Below, in pieces: positions 51,172-59,849 of a stretch of 64,000 nucleotides of DNA. Within the stretch, counting starts at the first letter, position 1. Every line of letters starts with the position of its first letter. The DNA is taken from NCBI GenBank assembly GCA_023416745.1, contig JAEZHF010000012.1:8566-72565 (forward strand). Reading direction: 5' to 3'. The position numbers and the translations under genes are program-made. The notes beneath the pieces are model-generated. The model was not told the DNA's origin, did no database searches, and was given only the letters and a program-made list of their open reading frames with translations. This DNA comes from Bacillota bacterium (GTDB lineage Bacteria; Bacillota; Clostridia; Christensenellales; SZUA-584).

Positions 51172-52662
51172 TTACAGGGCCAGTTTCAGTATTCGTTCCT
51201 GAGAGATTTCCCGTTTGTCCAACTCACCCACGATTTGCCCCATCTTGGTCACATATACCCTGTCACTCATGCCTATAATTTCAGGAAGATCGCTGGAGAT
51301 CATAATAATCGACAATCCTTCCGCAGCCAGTCCGCTCATAATCCTGTGTATTTCCGATTTGGAACCGACGTCCACACCTCTCGTCGGTTCATCCAGTATC
51401 AGCACCTTGGGCAGATTGGCGAGCGCCTTGGCGACCGACACCTTCTGCTGGTTGCCGCCGGATAAATTATCGATGATAAAGTCCGCATGCGGCGCTTTAA
51501 TCGAAAGCTTTTCCACATACTCATCAACCAGATCGTTTTCTTTGGCTCTGTCGATAAAGCTGAGCTTGGACAGCAGCTTCAGAATAGGCATCGAAACATT
51601 TTCCTTGATGCTCATGTCAATGACCAGGCCTTTTTCCTTGCGATCCTCAGAAACATACACAATGCCTTTTCCCAGCGCTTCTGTATAGTTTTTCAGCCTG
51701 ATGGGCTGCCCTTCGTACAGCACCTCGCCACTGTCGATTTTTGTGAAGCCGACTAGCGCATGAGCAAGCTCCGTCCGGCCCGAACCCGCAAGGCCCGCGA
51801 TGCCGATGATCTCCCCTTTATTCAGTGTCAGCGACATATTGTCGATCACACCGTGCTGAGTAATGTTCCTGACCTCCAGTACCGGCTCACCGATCTCAAC
51901 CTCCATTTTGGGATACAGGTTATCCAGCGTCCGGCCTACCATCCACGATATCAGCTGCGATGTATCTACCTCAGTCGTTTTGGCCGTCTGAACATATTCG
52001 CCATCCCGTATCACTGTCACACGGTCCGCGATTTCAAAAACCTCTTCCAACCGGTGGCTGATGTACAGCATGGAAACATTTTCGCTCTTCAATCGGTTGA
52101 TGATGGAGAACAGCGCCTTCACCTCTTTGTTAGTCAGCGCCGCCGTCGGCTCATCCAGTATGAGTATGTCCGCGTCATATGTCAGTGCCTTGGCGATCTC
52201 CACCATCTGTTTGGACGCTACGCCCAGATCCTTGACATAGGCGTCCAGATCAACGTCCATACCCAGCTTATTAAAGGTTTCCTTAGCCCTTTTGCGCATC
52301 GATTTATAGTCTAAATAATTGATGAAACCAAACAGCTTTCCAGTGGTTTCATGACCGAGGAACATATTCTCCAGCACGGTCATGTCCATGAAGAGGCTGG
52401 TTTCCTGATAGATGATCGCGATACCCTTGGCATACGCTTCATTGGGGTCCTTCATCTTTGTGACTTCCCCGCGCAGTACGATATCGCCCTCATCCTGATG
52501 ATATACACCGGTGATGATCTTCATCAGCGTGGATTTGCCGGCGCCGTTTTCACCCACCACAGCATGAACTTCCCCCTCTTGCAACTTCAATTGCATGCTG
52601 CTCAGCGCCTTAACGCCAGGGAAAGTTTTAGATATGTTTCTAAGCTCCATTATTTCGCCCAT
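51172..52662 (-). CDS. Sugar ABC transporter ATPase (RbsA/MglA type, two ATPase domains)
   Basis: 496 residues from ATG 52662 (AGAGGTG upstream). Two fused ATPase domains: first Walker A GENGAGKST (about 35-43), Walker B ILILDEPTAAL. The second domain has GLAGSGRTE as its degenerate Walker A, LSGGNQQKVSVAKAL and VLILDEPTRGVDVG. This is the usual RbsA/MglA asymmetry. It powers the rhamnose importer. Confidence 0.95.
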   Translation of the reverse strand: MGEIMELRNISKTFPGVKALSSMQLKLQEGEVHAVVGENGAGKSTLMKIITGVYHQDEGDIVLRGEVTKMKDPNEAYAKGIAIIYQETSLFMDMTVLENMFLGHETTGKLFGFINYLDYKSMRKRAKETFNKLGMDVDLDAYVKDLGVASKQMVEIAKALTYDADILILDEPTAALTNKEVKALFSIINRLKSENVSMLYISHRLEEVFEIADRVTVIRDGEYVQTAKTTEVDTSQLISWMVGRTLDNLYPKMEVEIGEPVLEVRNITQHGVIDNMSLTLNKGEIIGIAGLAGSGRTELAHALVGFTKIDSGEVLYEGQPIRLKNYTEALGKGIVYVSEDRKEKGLVIDMSIKENVSMPILKLLSKLSFIDRAKENDLVDEYVEKLSIKAPHADFIIDNLSGGNQQKVSVAKALANLPKVLILDEPTRGVDVGSKSEIHRIMSGLAAEGLSIIMISSDLPEIIGMSDRVYVTKMGQIVGELDKREISQERILKLAL

Positions 52663-52697
52663 ATTCTCACACCTCTCCACACAAATCACTTCTGCCC

Positions 52698-53777
52698 TCA
52701 GTAAGTCCCATATTCGGCAACGGCTTCATACATGGCAAAGATATTTTCAACGGGCGTATCCGGCTGTATATTATGTGCCGGTGCCAGTATGTATCCGCCG
52801 CCCGCTCCCGCCTGGCTAATTCTGAGCTTGACTTCATTTTTTACATCCTCTATGCTGCCATTCGGCAGAACACCCTGCACATCCACGCCGCCGAAGAAAG
52901 CAATGTCTTTCCCGTACTCCTTCTTCAGCGCCCCCAGGTCCATCCCTGTAGCCAGCGGCTGAATGGGATTCAATACGTCAATGCCCGCATCGATCAGGTC
53001 CGGAATGACGGCAGTGATCGCTCCGCACGAATGGTACGCGACAGTCACATTTCTGTTCCTCGTCTTGATGGCTTCGATGATCTTCCTCAGCCTCGGCTTG
53101 AAATATCTCCGGTATATATCCGGGCTCATCATCATATTGCTCTGAGTCCCCACATCGTCCCCCAGCCAGATCATGTCGCAACCGATATCAACGAGTTTCT
53201 CAGCGATGCATATATGAAAATTCATGCATTTATCTAGCAGCGCCTCAATGTAGGCCTCGCCCATGAAAAGCCCGCAGAGGAAGTCTTCCAACCCCATCAG
53301 GTTCCAAGCCAGCTCAAACACGGTTGCTTCCAAATCTCCGACAATGGCAAAATCCTGGCCATATTTTTTGATATTCTCCATCGCGAGCGTGAACCTCTGC
53401 GGAGCAAGCGGATCCGGGAAGCGGTAATTCTCGATATCCTTTACATCCGCCGCGCTGGCCAGCGGCCGAGTGACCGCTTCGGAATATAATCCCACCGTCT
53501 TGTACTCGATTCCGAATTCATCCGCCACCAAGCCGCCGCTCAGCGTTCTCGTCGGCGTTTCCCGCAGCGCGCCCACGCCCACCGCATCATTGCCCAGCCG
53601 GTTCAATATCTCCACATGAGATATTCTGGTCGACAAAAACGAGTCCTCAGGCTCATACGGCAGTTCAAACAGTCTGCCCAGCTTTTCTGCAATCTGCGGC
53701 GTCAGATTCGCAAATACGGGCACTCTGTCCGGTTGACCATTCTTCATCGCGACAGTGAATCTTTCTTTTCTCGTCAT
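52698..53777 (-). CDS. URO-D-superfamily protein (MtaA/CmuA-like methyltransferase candidate)
   Basis: 359 residues from ATG 53777 (GGGAG upstream). It is a paralogue of the protein at 46500-47519. It has GDDVGTQ (206-212), H-x-C in YHSCGA (His249, Cys251) and LAPAHNIQ with His335 in the place of the third Cys ligand. The N-terminal RxxPV-type segment (DRVPVFANL) lacks the heme-enzyme MRQAGR. It is the first structural gene after the regulator, 35 bases before the transporter ATPase. Its upstream region carries the same 14-base motif as the regulator's. Confidence 0.8.
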   Translation of the reverse strand: MTRKERFTVAMKNGQPDRVPVFANLTPQIAEKLGRLFELPYEPEDSFLSTRISHVEILNRLGNDAVGVGALRETPTRTLSGGLVADEFGIEYKTVGLYSEAVTRPLASAADVKDIENYRFPDPLAPQRFTLAMENIKKYGQDFAIVGDLEATVFELAWNLMGLEDFLCGLFMGEAYIEALLDKCMNFHICIAEKLVDIGCDMIWLGDDVGTQSNMMMSPDIYRRYFKPRLRKIIEAIKTRNRNVTVAYHSCGAITAVIPDLIDAGIDVLNPIQPLATGMDLGALKKEYGKDIAFFGGVDVQGVLPNGSIEDVKNEVKLRISQAGAGGGYILAPAHNIQPDTPVENIFAMYEAVAEYGTY

Positions 53778-53792
53778 GGCACATCTCCCAAT

Positions 53793-53806
53793 GTTATCGC
53801 TATCAT
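53793..53806. promoter_or_regulatory. Shared 14-base motif, copy 1 (candidate LacI site)
   Basis: GTTATCGCTATCAT, 15 bases before the URO-D start codon. Identical to 54957-54970 before the regulator gene. Confidence 0.55.
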
Positions 53807-53851
53807 TTTTTTGATACAATTTATTTTCGTTCCGTTAACGCGTTGTCAGGG

Positions 53852-54934
53852 TTAAGCTAATTTTAAGGTTGATTGTCTCTCTACCAGTTCAGAATTTATA
53901 TACATTGTGCTATTTTTCTCATCATTCTCAATGAGTTTGATGAGCTTTTCTGCCGCCTTATACCCGATTTCATACCGGGGCTGCTTCACTGTCGTCAGCT
54001 GTGGATAAAGGCTTTCTCCGATATCCAGCCCGTCCTGCCCAATGACAGAGAGATCCTCAGGCACTCTTAAGCCGCATTCGATGGCTCCGTTTATCACACC
54101 GATAGCCATCTGGTCATTCTGAGCGTAGATCGCCGTCGGCCGGTCTTCGGTGCCCAGAAACCGCATCATGCCGTCCCGTCCGCCGATCATCTTAATGATC
54201 GCTTCCTTGCCGCTCATGATGCCTCTGTTGGCGCCGCCTTCCGCTTCCATCATATACTTTTGGTTTACTTCCAGGCCGTAATCCTTCATGGCCTTCAGAT
54301 AACCTTCCAGACGCTGATTCCATATGGAAAACTGGAAGGTATGGTCATACGCCAGATCCTTTTTCTTCTCGTCAAACGCCAGACCGCCATGCACTATCCC
54401 GATGTTTCTGTGTCCCATATCGATCAGGTGTTTTGTCGCAATATAGGCGCCTTCTTTCTGATCAAGAAGCATATTCGTCACGTTAACAAGAGGCTTTTCG
54501 TTGTCGATATAAATGCATCTGATGCCCGCATTATCCAGGTCCATGGCCTGACGCACCGTGATGTTCAGATGGTGAAATATGATGCCATCGACCATCTTAT
54601 CTTTGAGTATCTCAATATACTCCTCTTCCTTGTGTTTGGCATTGGCGTTGCATAATATAACGTTGTAGCCTTTGACATAGCAGGCATCTTCCACGCCCTG
54701 CACCACCGTCGGATGGTAAGGGTTGGATATGCTCGCGATAACATGGGCAATGGTGCGGGAGCGTTTTGTAACCAAACCTTTAGCCATCAGATTTGGCCTG
54801 TAACTCAACTCTTTGATGATATCAAGAACCCGGGTTCTCGTTTCCTCCCGGACCTGCTCAGGGCAGTTGATGACCCTGGACACAGTCATCCTTGAAACGC
54901 CAGCTCTGTATGCAACTTCATCCATTGTCACCAT
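53852..54934 (-). CDS. LacI-family regulator of the rhamnose module
   Basis: 360 residues from ATG 54934 (AGAGGCG upstream). I rejected ATG 54970 because it lies inside the repeated operator-like motif. The N-terminal MDEVAYRAGVSRMTVSRVINC and hinge LSYRPNLMAKGL are classical. The ligand domain contains DKMVDGIIFHHL and IGQDGLDIGES. It is the first gene of the rhamnose cluster, 74 bases before the URO-D gene, and probably controls that gene and itself through the motif at 53793 and 54957. Confidence 0.93.
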   Translation of the reverse strand: MVTMDEVAYRAGVSRMTVSRVINCPEQVREETRTRVLDIIKELSYRPNLMAKGLVTKRSRTIAHVIASISNPYHPTVVQGVEDACYVKGYNVILCNANAKHKEEEYIEILKDKMVDGIIFHHLNITVRQAMDLDNAGIRCIYIDNEKPLVNVTNMLLDQKEGAYIATKHLIDMGHRNIGIVHGGLAFDEKKKDLAYDHTFQFSIWNQRLEGYLKAMKDYGLEVNQKYMMEAEGGANRGIMSGKEAIIKMIGGRDGMMRFLGTEDRPTAIYAQNDQMAIGVINGAIECGLRVPEDLSVIGQDGLDIGESLYPQLTTVKQPRYEIGYKAAEKLIKLIENDEKNSTMYINSELVERQSTLKLA

Positions 54935-54956
54935 ATCAGGTTCGCCTCTACTCTTT

Positions 54957-54970
54957 GTTATCGCTATCAT
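54957..54970. promoter_or_regulatory. Shared 14-base motif, copy 2 (candidate LacI site)
   Basis: GTTATCGCTATCAT, 22 bases before the regulator's ATG; exact match to 53793-53806. A looser relative (ATATCGCTCACATT) lies near 55051. Confidence 0.55.
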
Positions 54971-55130
54971 TTCTCAGCATTCTTTGACAGGTCTTATATC
55001 GATTTATTAGCTTTTTTATAAAATAATAGCTCAATTTGGGGAAATTTATGATATCGCTCACATTTTGATATGTATTATTTCGACACGTATTTAAAAATCC
55101 CTGCCTGCTGATTCAAAATCTATTAATTTT

Positions 55131-55796
55131 TTATTCAATAGCCCCACGCAACTGTGCCGCGGCCTCCTGGATGCTCAGGTCCTTCATAAACATGCCTGAT
55201 GTACCAGCAACAAAAATGTCCGCGCCTGCCCCCCGCATGATCCTCGCATTTTCAAAACTGACATTACCGTCCACCTGTATTTTGATATTGGGACGGCCTT
55301 TTTTGCTCAGATAATCTTTGACTCTGCTGATTTTGCTGATGGCCTGTTTGATGAGCTTCTGTCCCGCAAAACCCGGGTTCACCGTCATAATCAGCACGAA
55401 ATCCATATCGTCCAGCACTTCCTCCAGCAAATAGAACGGCGTTCCCGGATTCAGCGCAACGCCGGGGTGCGCGCCGGCCTCTTTGATACTGGCCAGCACG
55501 CGCTGCAAGTGGCAGGCGGCTTCGTAATGAACGGAAACGTAGTCCCCGCTGCGTATGTCAAAGCAGCGCAGCTTATCCTCCGGCTTTTCCACCATCAGAT
55601 GGATGTCGTAAGTGATGTCGGTATGCGCTCTGAGGCTATTCAGGAAACATGGCCCCAAAGCGTAATTCGGCACAAAGGCTCCGTCCATGATATCAAAATG
55701 CAGATACTCGATGCCCGCTTCCTTTAAAGCGTTCAGATCGCCGCGAATATCAATAAAATTTGCACACATCATTGAAGCGGATATCTCAGCGCCCAT
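55131..55796 (-). CDS. Ribulose-phosphate 3-epimerase family (AlsE-like)
   Basis: 221 residues from ATG 55796 (GGGGG 9 bases upstream; ATG 55805 directly abuts that site). The TIM barrel has the family's metal/active-site set: LHFDIMDGAFVPN, YDIHLMVEKPE, HYEAA, NPGTP, MTVNPGFAGQK and QVDGN. The last normally reads DGG. It epimerises C3 of a ketose phosphate. AlsE-like members act on D-allulose 6-phosphate. It closes the DeoR-controlled operon. Confidence 0.88.
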   Translation of the reverse strand: MGAEISASMMCANFIDIRGDLNALKEAGIEYLHFDIMDGAFVPNYALGPCFLNSLRAHTDITYDIHLMVEKPEDKLRCFDIRSGDYVSVHYEAACHLQRVLASIKEAGAHPGVALNPGTPFYLLEEVLDDMDFVLIMTVNPGFAGQKLIKQAISKISRVKDYLSKKGRPNIKIQVDGNVSFENARIMRGAGADIFVAGTSGMFMKDLSIQEAAAQLRGAIE

Positions 55797-55819
55797 AAAA
55801 TGCATCCCCCGTTTATTCT

Positions 55820-56860
55820 TTAAGGCTTTACGATAATTCTCATGCCGCTGTGGCTCTCCGCCGCCTCAAACGCCTTTGTGATGTCCTCCAGAGCATACGA
55901 ATCCGATATAAACGGTTTAACGTCAATTGTTCCGGACGCGATCAGTTCAATCGCATGAAGATGGTGTATCGGCATCGCACCGTGCGCACCCGTGATAAAC
56001 AGCTCCTTATAATGGATGATGTTGGTATCCAGCAGTACCTGAGATTTGTCCTTGGGCAGCCCGCCGAAGAAATTGATTCTGGCGCGGTTTTTGGCCATCA
56101 CGATCGCGTCCTGCTGCGCCGCAGGAGACGGACAAGCGGTAAAAATCACATCCGCGCCCAGACCGCCCGTTTCCTCAAGCACCCGTTTCACCGCATCTTC
56201 TTCACCCGAACACACAAACACATCGGCGTTGACCGTCTTCATGGCCATCTCCAGCCGCGCTCTTGAGCGCTGAACGAGGATGACCTTGCTGGCCCCCATC
56301 TTCTTAGCGACTTCCACGATCATACACCCGATGGGGCCGGCACCGATGATCACGACGACATCGCCCATCTTTATCGGCGAAAGCTCTATCGCATTGAGCA
56401 CGCATCCCAAAGGCTCGGCCAGCGCCGCCTGTTCATAGCTCATATGATCGGGTATTTTATGCACCGGGCCGTAGTTCACCACTATACGGTTCAGCGGCAG
56501 ATACTCCGCAAAACCGCCCTGAAACTGGTAACCCATGGCGTAATTGATCTGGCAGTTGTTTCCGATTCCCGCTTCGCAGAAAACGCACTCGCCGCAGGGA
56601 ACATCCGCACCGATCGCCACCCGGTCGCCTACTTTAAATTTGCTGACATTTTTGCCTGCCTCAACGACCTCGCCGGATATCTCGTGTCCGATGATGGCCG
56701 GATACTGCACCCGGCTGTTGCCCGAATGGAATATGCGGATGTCTGACCCGCATACGGCGCAGGCCTTCACCTTCACTAATACACCGTTATCGTCGATGAC
56801 CGGTTTTTCGACCTCTTTCACCGACATCCTGTTAAGCCCTTCTACCACTGCTGCTCTCAT
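55820..56860 (-). CDS. Zinc-dependent sugar-alcohol dehydrogenase (probably NADP-linked)
   Basis: 346 residues of the medium-chain dehydrogenase family. Catalytic zinc site: CAVCGSD (Cys about 35) and GHE (about 60). Structural zinc site: four Cys in CGECVFCEAGIGNNC. Cofactor fold GAGPIG. The residue after beta2 is not Asp; the stretch LVQRSRAR suggests NADP. Resembles threonine/sorbitol dehydrogenases. It starts 19 bases after the second dehydrogenase gene and ends 14 bases before the epimerase. Confidence 0.88.
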   Translation of the reverse strand: MRAAVVEGLNRMSVKEVEKPVIDDNGVLVKVKACAVCGSDIRIFHSGNSRVQYPAIIGHEISGEVVEAGKNVSKFKVGDRVAIGADVPCGECVFCEAGIGNNCQINYAMGYQFQGGFAEYLPLNRIVVNYGPVHKIPDHMSYEQAALAEPLGCVLNAIELSPIKMGDVVVIIGAGPIGCMIVEVAKKMGASKVILVQRSRARLEMAMKTVNADVFVCSGEEDAVKRVLEETGGLGADVIFTACPSPAAQQDAIVMAKNRARINFFGGLPKDKSQVLLDTNIIHYKELFITGAHGAMPIHHLHAIELIASGTIDVKPFISDSYALEDITKAFEAAESHSGMRIIVKP

Positions 56861-56879
56861 GGCATAATCTCCTCTCGTG

Positions 56880-57920
56880 TTATTCGTTAATAAACATGAC
56901 TTTATTGAAGAATTCCTTCTTGTCTTTCATCACCGCAAACGCCGCCCCGCATTCCTCCAGCCTAAAACGGTGCGTGATGAACGGCTTTACATTCAGACGG
57001 CCAGTCGCCATGGCTTCCAGCGCAATCTGCCAGTCGTTTTTCTTTTGTGTATAACTTGAGTTCCATGTACCGTATATGTTCAGCTGCTTCCTCAGTATCT
57101 CCCAGTAGTCCTTCTGGGCCAGCGGCATATCGCCAAGGGGATTCCCCATCAGCACAACCTTTCCCTGCGGCTTCACGCATTTCAGACATCCCGCGTATGC
57201 GGCGCCCGCGCCCGCGCCCTCCACACAGATATCGGCTCCCTTGCCGCCGGTAACGTCACTTACATAGACCTGAAAATCCGTCTGAAGACTGTTCACCGCA
57301 AACTGATATCCCAGCTGATGCGCAAAATCGATTTTGCTCTGATCAATGTCTAGCAGTATAACCTTCAACGCGCCCAGCGCTTTTGCGAACTCAGCCAGCA
57401 TCAAACCGATTGGGCCTGCTCCGAACACAACCACCGTATCGCCCAGCGTGACGCCTGCCCGGTCCAGCGCATGCAGCGAAACCGCAGCCGGCTCCGCCAT
57501 CGCTGCTTCTTCATAAGACAGGCGGTCATCCACAATGATCAGATTCCAAACCGGAACGGCAATATACTCCGCAAACCCGCCGTCGCACCGTGAACCGAAA
57601 TAGTTGTAGTTTCTGCAGGAGGCGTATTCCCCCACCTCACACATATCGCATTTCCTGCAGGGAAGCAACGGAAACACAGCAGCTTTTTTGCCGATGTACG
57701 AAGCCGGAATATCCTTCCCCGTTTCAACAATCTCGCCCGCAAATTCATGCCCCGGTATCGTGGGAAAATGGTATGTCCCTTTGGAAAATACTCGTGGAAT
57801 ATCAGATCCGCAGATACCTGAAGCCCGGATCCTCAGCAGCACTTCGCCTTCGCACGGTACCGGGGTTGCCACTGTCTCAAAGCGCAAATCTCCAACAGCG
57901 TGCAGCACACATGCTTTCAT
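56880..57920 (-). CDS. Zinc-dependent alcohol dehydrogenase (GatD-like, probably NAD-linked)
   Basis: 346 residues. Catalytic zinc: GICGSD (Cys about 37) and GHEFAGE (about 57). Four Cys for structural zinc in PCRKCDMCEVGEYASC. The nucleotide fold GAGPIG is followed by LLDIDQSK, whose Asp favours NAD over NADP. Closest pattern is galactitol-1-phosphate/sorbitol dehydrogenase. It begins 12 bases after the isomerase gene. Confidence 0.88.
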   Translation of the reverse strand: MKACVLHAVGDLRFETVATPVPCEGEVLLRIRASGICGSDIPRVFSKGTYHFPTIPGHEFAGEIVETGKDIPASYIGKKAAVFPLLPCRKCDMCEVGEYASCRNYNYFGSRCDGGFAEYIAVPVWNLIIVDDRLSYEEAAMAEPAAVSLHALDRAGVTLGDTVVVFGAGPIGLMLAEFAKALGALKVILLDIDQSKIDFAHQLGYQFAVNSLQTDFQVYVSDVTGGKGADICVEGAGAGAAYAGCLKCVKPQGKVVLMGNPLGDMPLAQKDYWEILRKQLNIYGTWNSSYTQKKNDWQIALEAMATGRLNVKPFITHRFRLEECGAAFAVMKDKKEFFNKVMFINE

Positions 57921-57932
57921 TTTATCACCTTC

Positions 57933-58832
57933 TTAATCAATCGGCACATAGGGGCGCCAGTACTCCACCGATTCCTTAAGATCCTGAATCACTTTGAATT
58001 CAGTATCGAAGTGCTCGCGGTGCGAGATCTCGAATGCCATCAAAGCGTCGGCCGCACCGGCTCTGCCCAGCGCCTGCATCACCAGCTCCGGCTTGATGAT
58101 GCCCGTCTCGTTGCACTCCTTAGTAAACGGCGAGTGGTTCGATTTATTCAGTACCGTTTGCTGCAGATGAATCATGGGAGACTCATTACCCAGCTGTTCG
58201 ATCCACGGATACGGATCGCGCTCATCCGGGTGAGGCGCGTGCCCGATATCGAGGCACACCTTCATGGGAATTGCGCTGTTCGCGTTGACCATGTCCATCA
58301 GTTGCCTGCATTCCCCTACCGTATTGCCCATCTCGCGCGGTACGCTCATCGGCTCAAACATAAGGCATTCAAATCCCAGATCGCCGGCGTAAACCGAGAG
58401 CTCCTGCCAGCCTTTCACGGCCTCTTCAATAATATATAAACGTCTGCCGGGATCGTCATAATCCGCAAAAGACATGGAACCGAAATGCGAGCCGCCCATT
58501 TTGCATCCAAGCTGGGCCGTCAACGCAAAAAACCTTTTGAACCAGTTGATATAATACCTTCTCATATCGGCATCGTGGTGTGTCAGATGCGGCGTTCGGG
58601 TCAGCGCGGATGTAAAACAGGCTTCCGCTTTGATATCGTATTCGCCGAGGCAGCACTTCAGTTTGGCAGTCAACTCCTGAAGATAATCCTCCGGCCAGTC
58701 CGGATTCAAAATGTCCGCAACGATGGACACATACCCCAATCCGAGCTCCTCTCTGACGATTTTGGTCCATACCTCCGGCTCCTGATATCTGCTCCTGACA
58801 AACCCCAAATCAATACCCAATCTGAACGCCAT
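57933..58832 (-). CDS. Sugar-phosphate isomerase/epimerase (xylose-isomerase-like TIM barrel)
   Basis: 299 residues from ATG 58832 (GGAGGG upstream; 52 codons open further up lack a ribosome site and overlap the operator region). The AP-endonuclease-2 fold has ECLMFEPMSVPREM and KVCLDIGHAPHP, with a metal-binding Glu and His. This places it with IolE/D-psicose-epimerase-like enzymes; the substrate is unknown. It is the first gene of the operon and diverges from the DeoR gene. Confidence 0.82.
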   Translation of the reverse strand: MAFRLGIDLGFVRSRYQEPEVWTKIVREELGLGYVSIVADILNPDWPEDYLQELTAKLKCCLGEYDIKAEACFTSALTRTPHLTHHDADMRRYYINWFKRFFALTAQLGCKMGGSHFGSMSFADYDDPGRRLYIIEEAVKGWQELSVYAGDLGFECLMFEPMSVPREMGNTVGECRQLMDMVNANSAIPMKVCLDIGHAPHPDERDPYPWIEQLGNESPMIHLQQTVLNKSNHSPFTKECNETGIIKPELVMQALGRAGAADALMAFEISHREHFDTEFKVIQDLKESVEYWRPYVPID

Positions 58833-58887
58833 CGTTTTACCCTCCGTTGATATTGCATACGTCCGTTTATGTGCTATAATTATAAAG

Positions 58888-58940
58888 CATGTGCGCATTT
58901 GTGTATAGTCCGTCGATATTATTGCGCATTTTGCGCATAT
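58888..58940. promoter_or_regulatory. DeoR operator region: three TGCGCAT repeats
   Basis: TGCGCAT at 58892-58898, 58923-58929 and 58932-58938, all in one orientation, between the divergent isomerase and DeoR promoters. A minus-strand TATAAT overlaps the left end. Tandem repeats of this kind are usual for DeoR-family sites. Confidence 0.6.
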
Positions 58941-58989
58941 ACCGGCAATCTCGATCATCTTCGCGCAAACAATTAAGGAGGTATTCATA

Positions 58990-59754
58990 ATGTTTTCCGA
59001 AGAAAGAAGACATCAGATCATCGATATCATCAAGCAGCAGAAGTTTATCAACGTTCCCACGCTGGCGCAAAGGTTTTATACCAGTGAAGCAACCATCCGG
59101 CGTGACCTTGATAAACTGAAAAAGACAGGCCTGCTAAAAAGAACGTACGGCGGTGCGGTGTTGATCGAGGGCATAGACTCGGAAATACCGCTGGCCGTAC
59201 GGGAGGAGGAGCGAACCGCGGAAAAAGATCTGATCGCAAAGGTGGCAGCCGAGCTTATCCGTGAAGACGATGTGATTATCATTGACTCCTCGAGCACATG
59301 CGCCAAGCTCGTACCCTTCCTTTCTTACAGGAAGCCAAAAACCGTCATCACAAACAGCCCCAAAACAGCCATGCAGCTGTCCGGCATCAGCAAGATAAAC
59401 ATATATAGTACGGGTGGTTTTCTCAGAAGCCATTCCCTCTCCTACGTTGGTGAAGCGGCCAGAAACATGATCTCCTCGCTTTTTGTGGATACCTTGTTTT
59501 TTTCCTGCCGCGGCGCTTCAATTAACTGCGGCTTGCTGGATCCCAGCGAAGAAGAAGCCGAATTGAAGCGAGTTATGATCAAGCACTCGAAATCCCGTGT
59601 GGTTATGCTGGATTCAACTAAACTTAAGAATAGTGGGTTTGCGAGGATATGTGATTTTTCAGATATTGATTATATTGTGACTGAAACTCAATTAAACGAA
59701 GAATGGACAGACTATCTGAATAAATGTCATGTGCAGATACTATATCCGACGTGA
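58990..59754 (+). CDS. DeoR-family transcriptional regulator
   Basis: 254 residues (AAGGAGG upstream). N-terminal winged helix: RRHQIIDIIKQQKFI and TSEATIRRDLDKL, GLLKRTYGGAVL. The C-terminal sugar-phosphate-sensing domain has DSSSTCAKLVPFL and a KNSGFARICDFSDIDYIVTE tail (split by Arg). It probably represses the divergent four-gene operon at the TGCGCAT repeats until a sugar phosphate binds. Confidence 0.94.
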   Translation: MFSEERRHQIIDIIKQQKFINVPTLAQRFYTSEATIRRDLDKLKKTGLLKRTYGGAVLIEGIDSEIPLAVREEERTAEKDLIAKVAAELIREDDVIIIDSSSTCAKLVPFLSYRKPKTVITNSPKTAMQLSGISKINIYSTGGFLRSHSLSYVGEAARNMISSLFVDTLFFSCRGASINCGLLDPSEEEAELKRVMIKHSKSRVVMLDSTKLKNSGFARICDFSDIDYIVTETQLNEEWTDYLNKCHVQILYPT

Positions 59755-59849
59755 TCCCTCTGCTAAATAAGCAGCTTCTAACATTGTTTTTCTTGCTGCT
59801 CCGAAGATAAGGGGTCGCAGTCTTATCACTTGAAAATACACTTTTAATC

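Noticed and set aside
46500..53777. Heme biosynthesis uroporphyrinogen decarboxylase
   Set aside because: Both proteins lack MRQAGR and other substrate residues and are not near hem genes.
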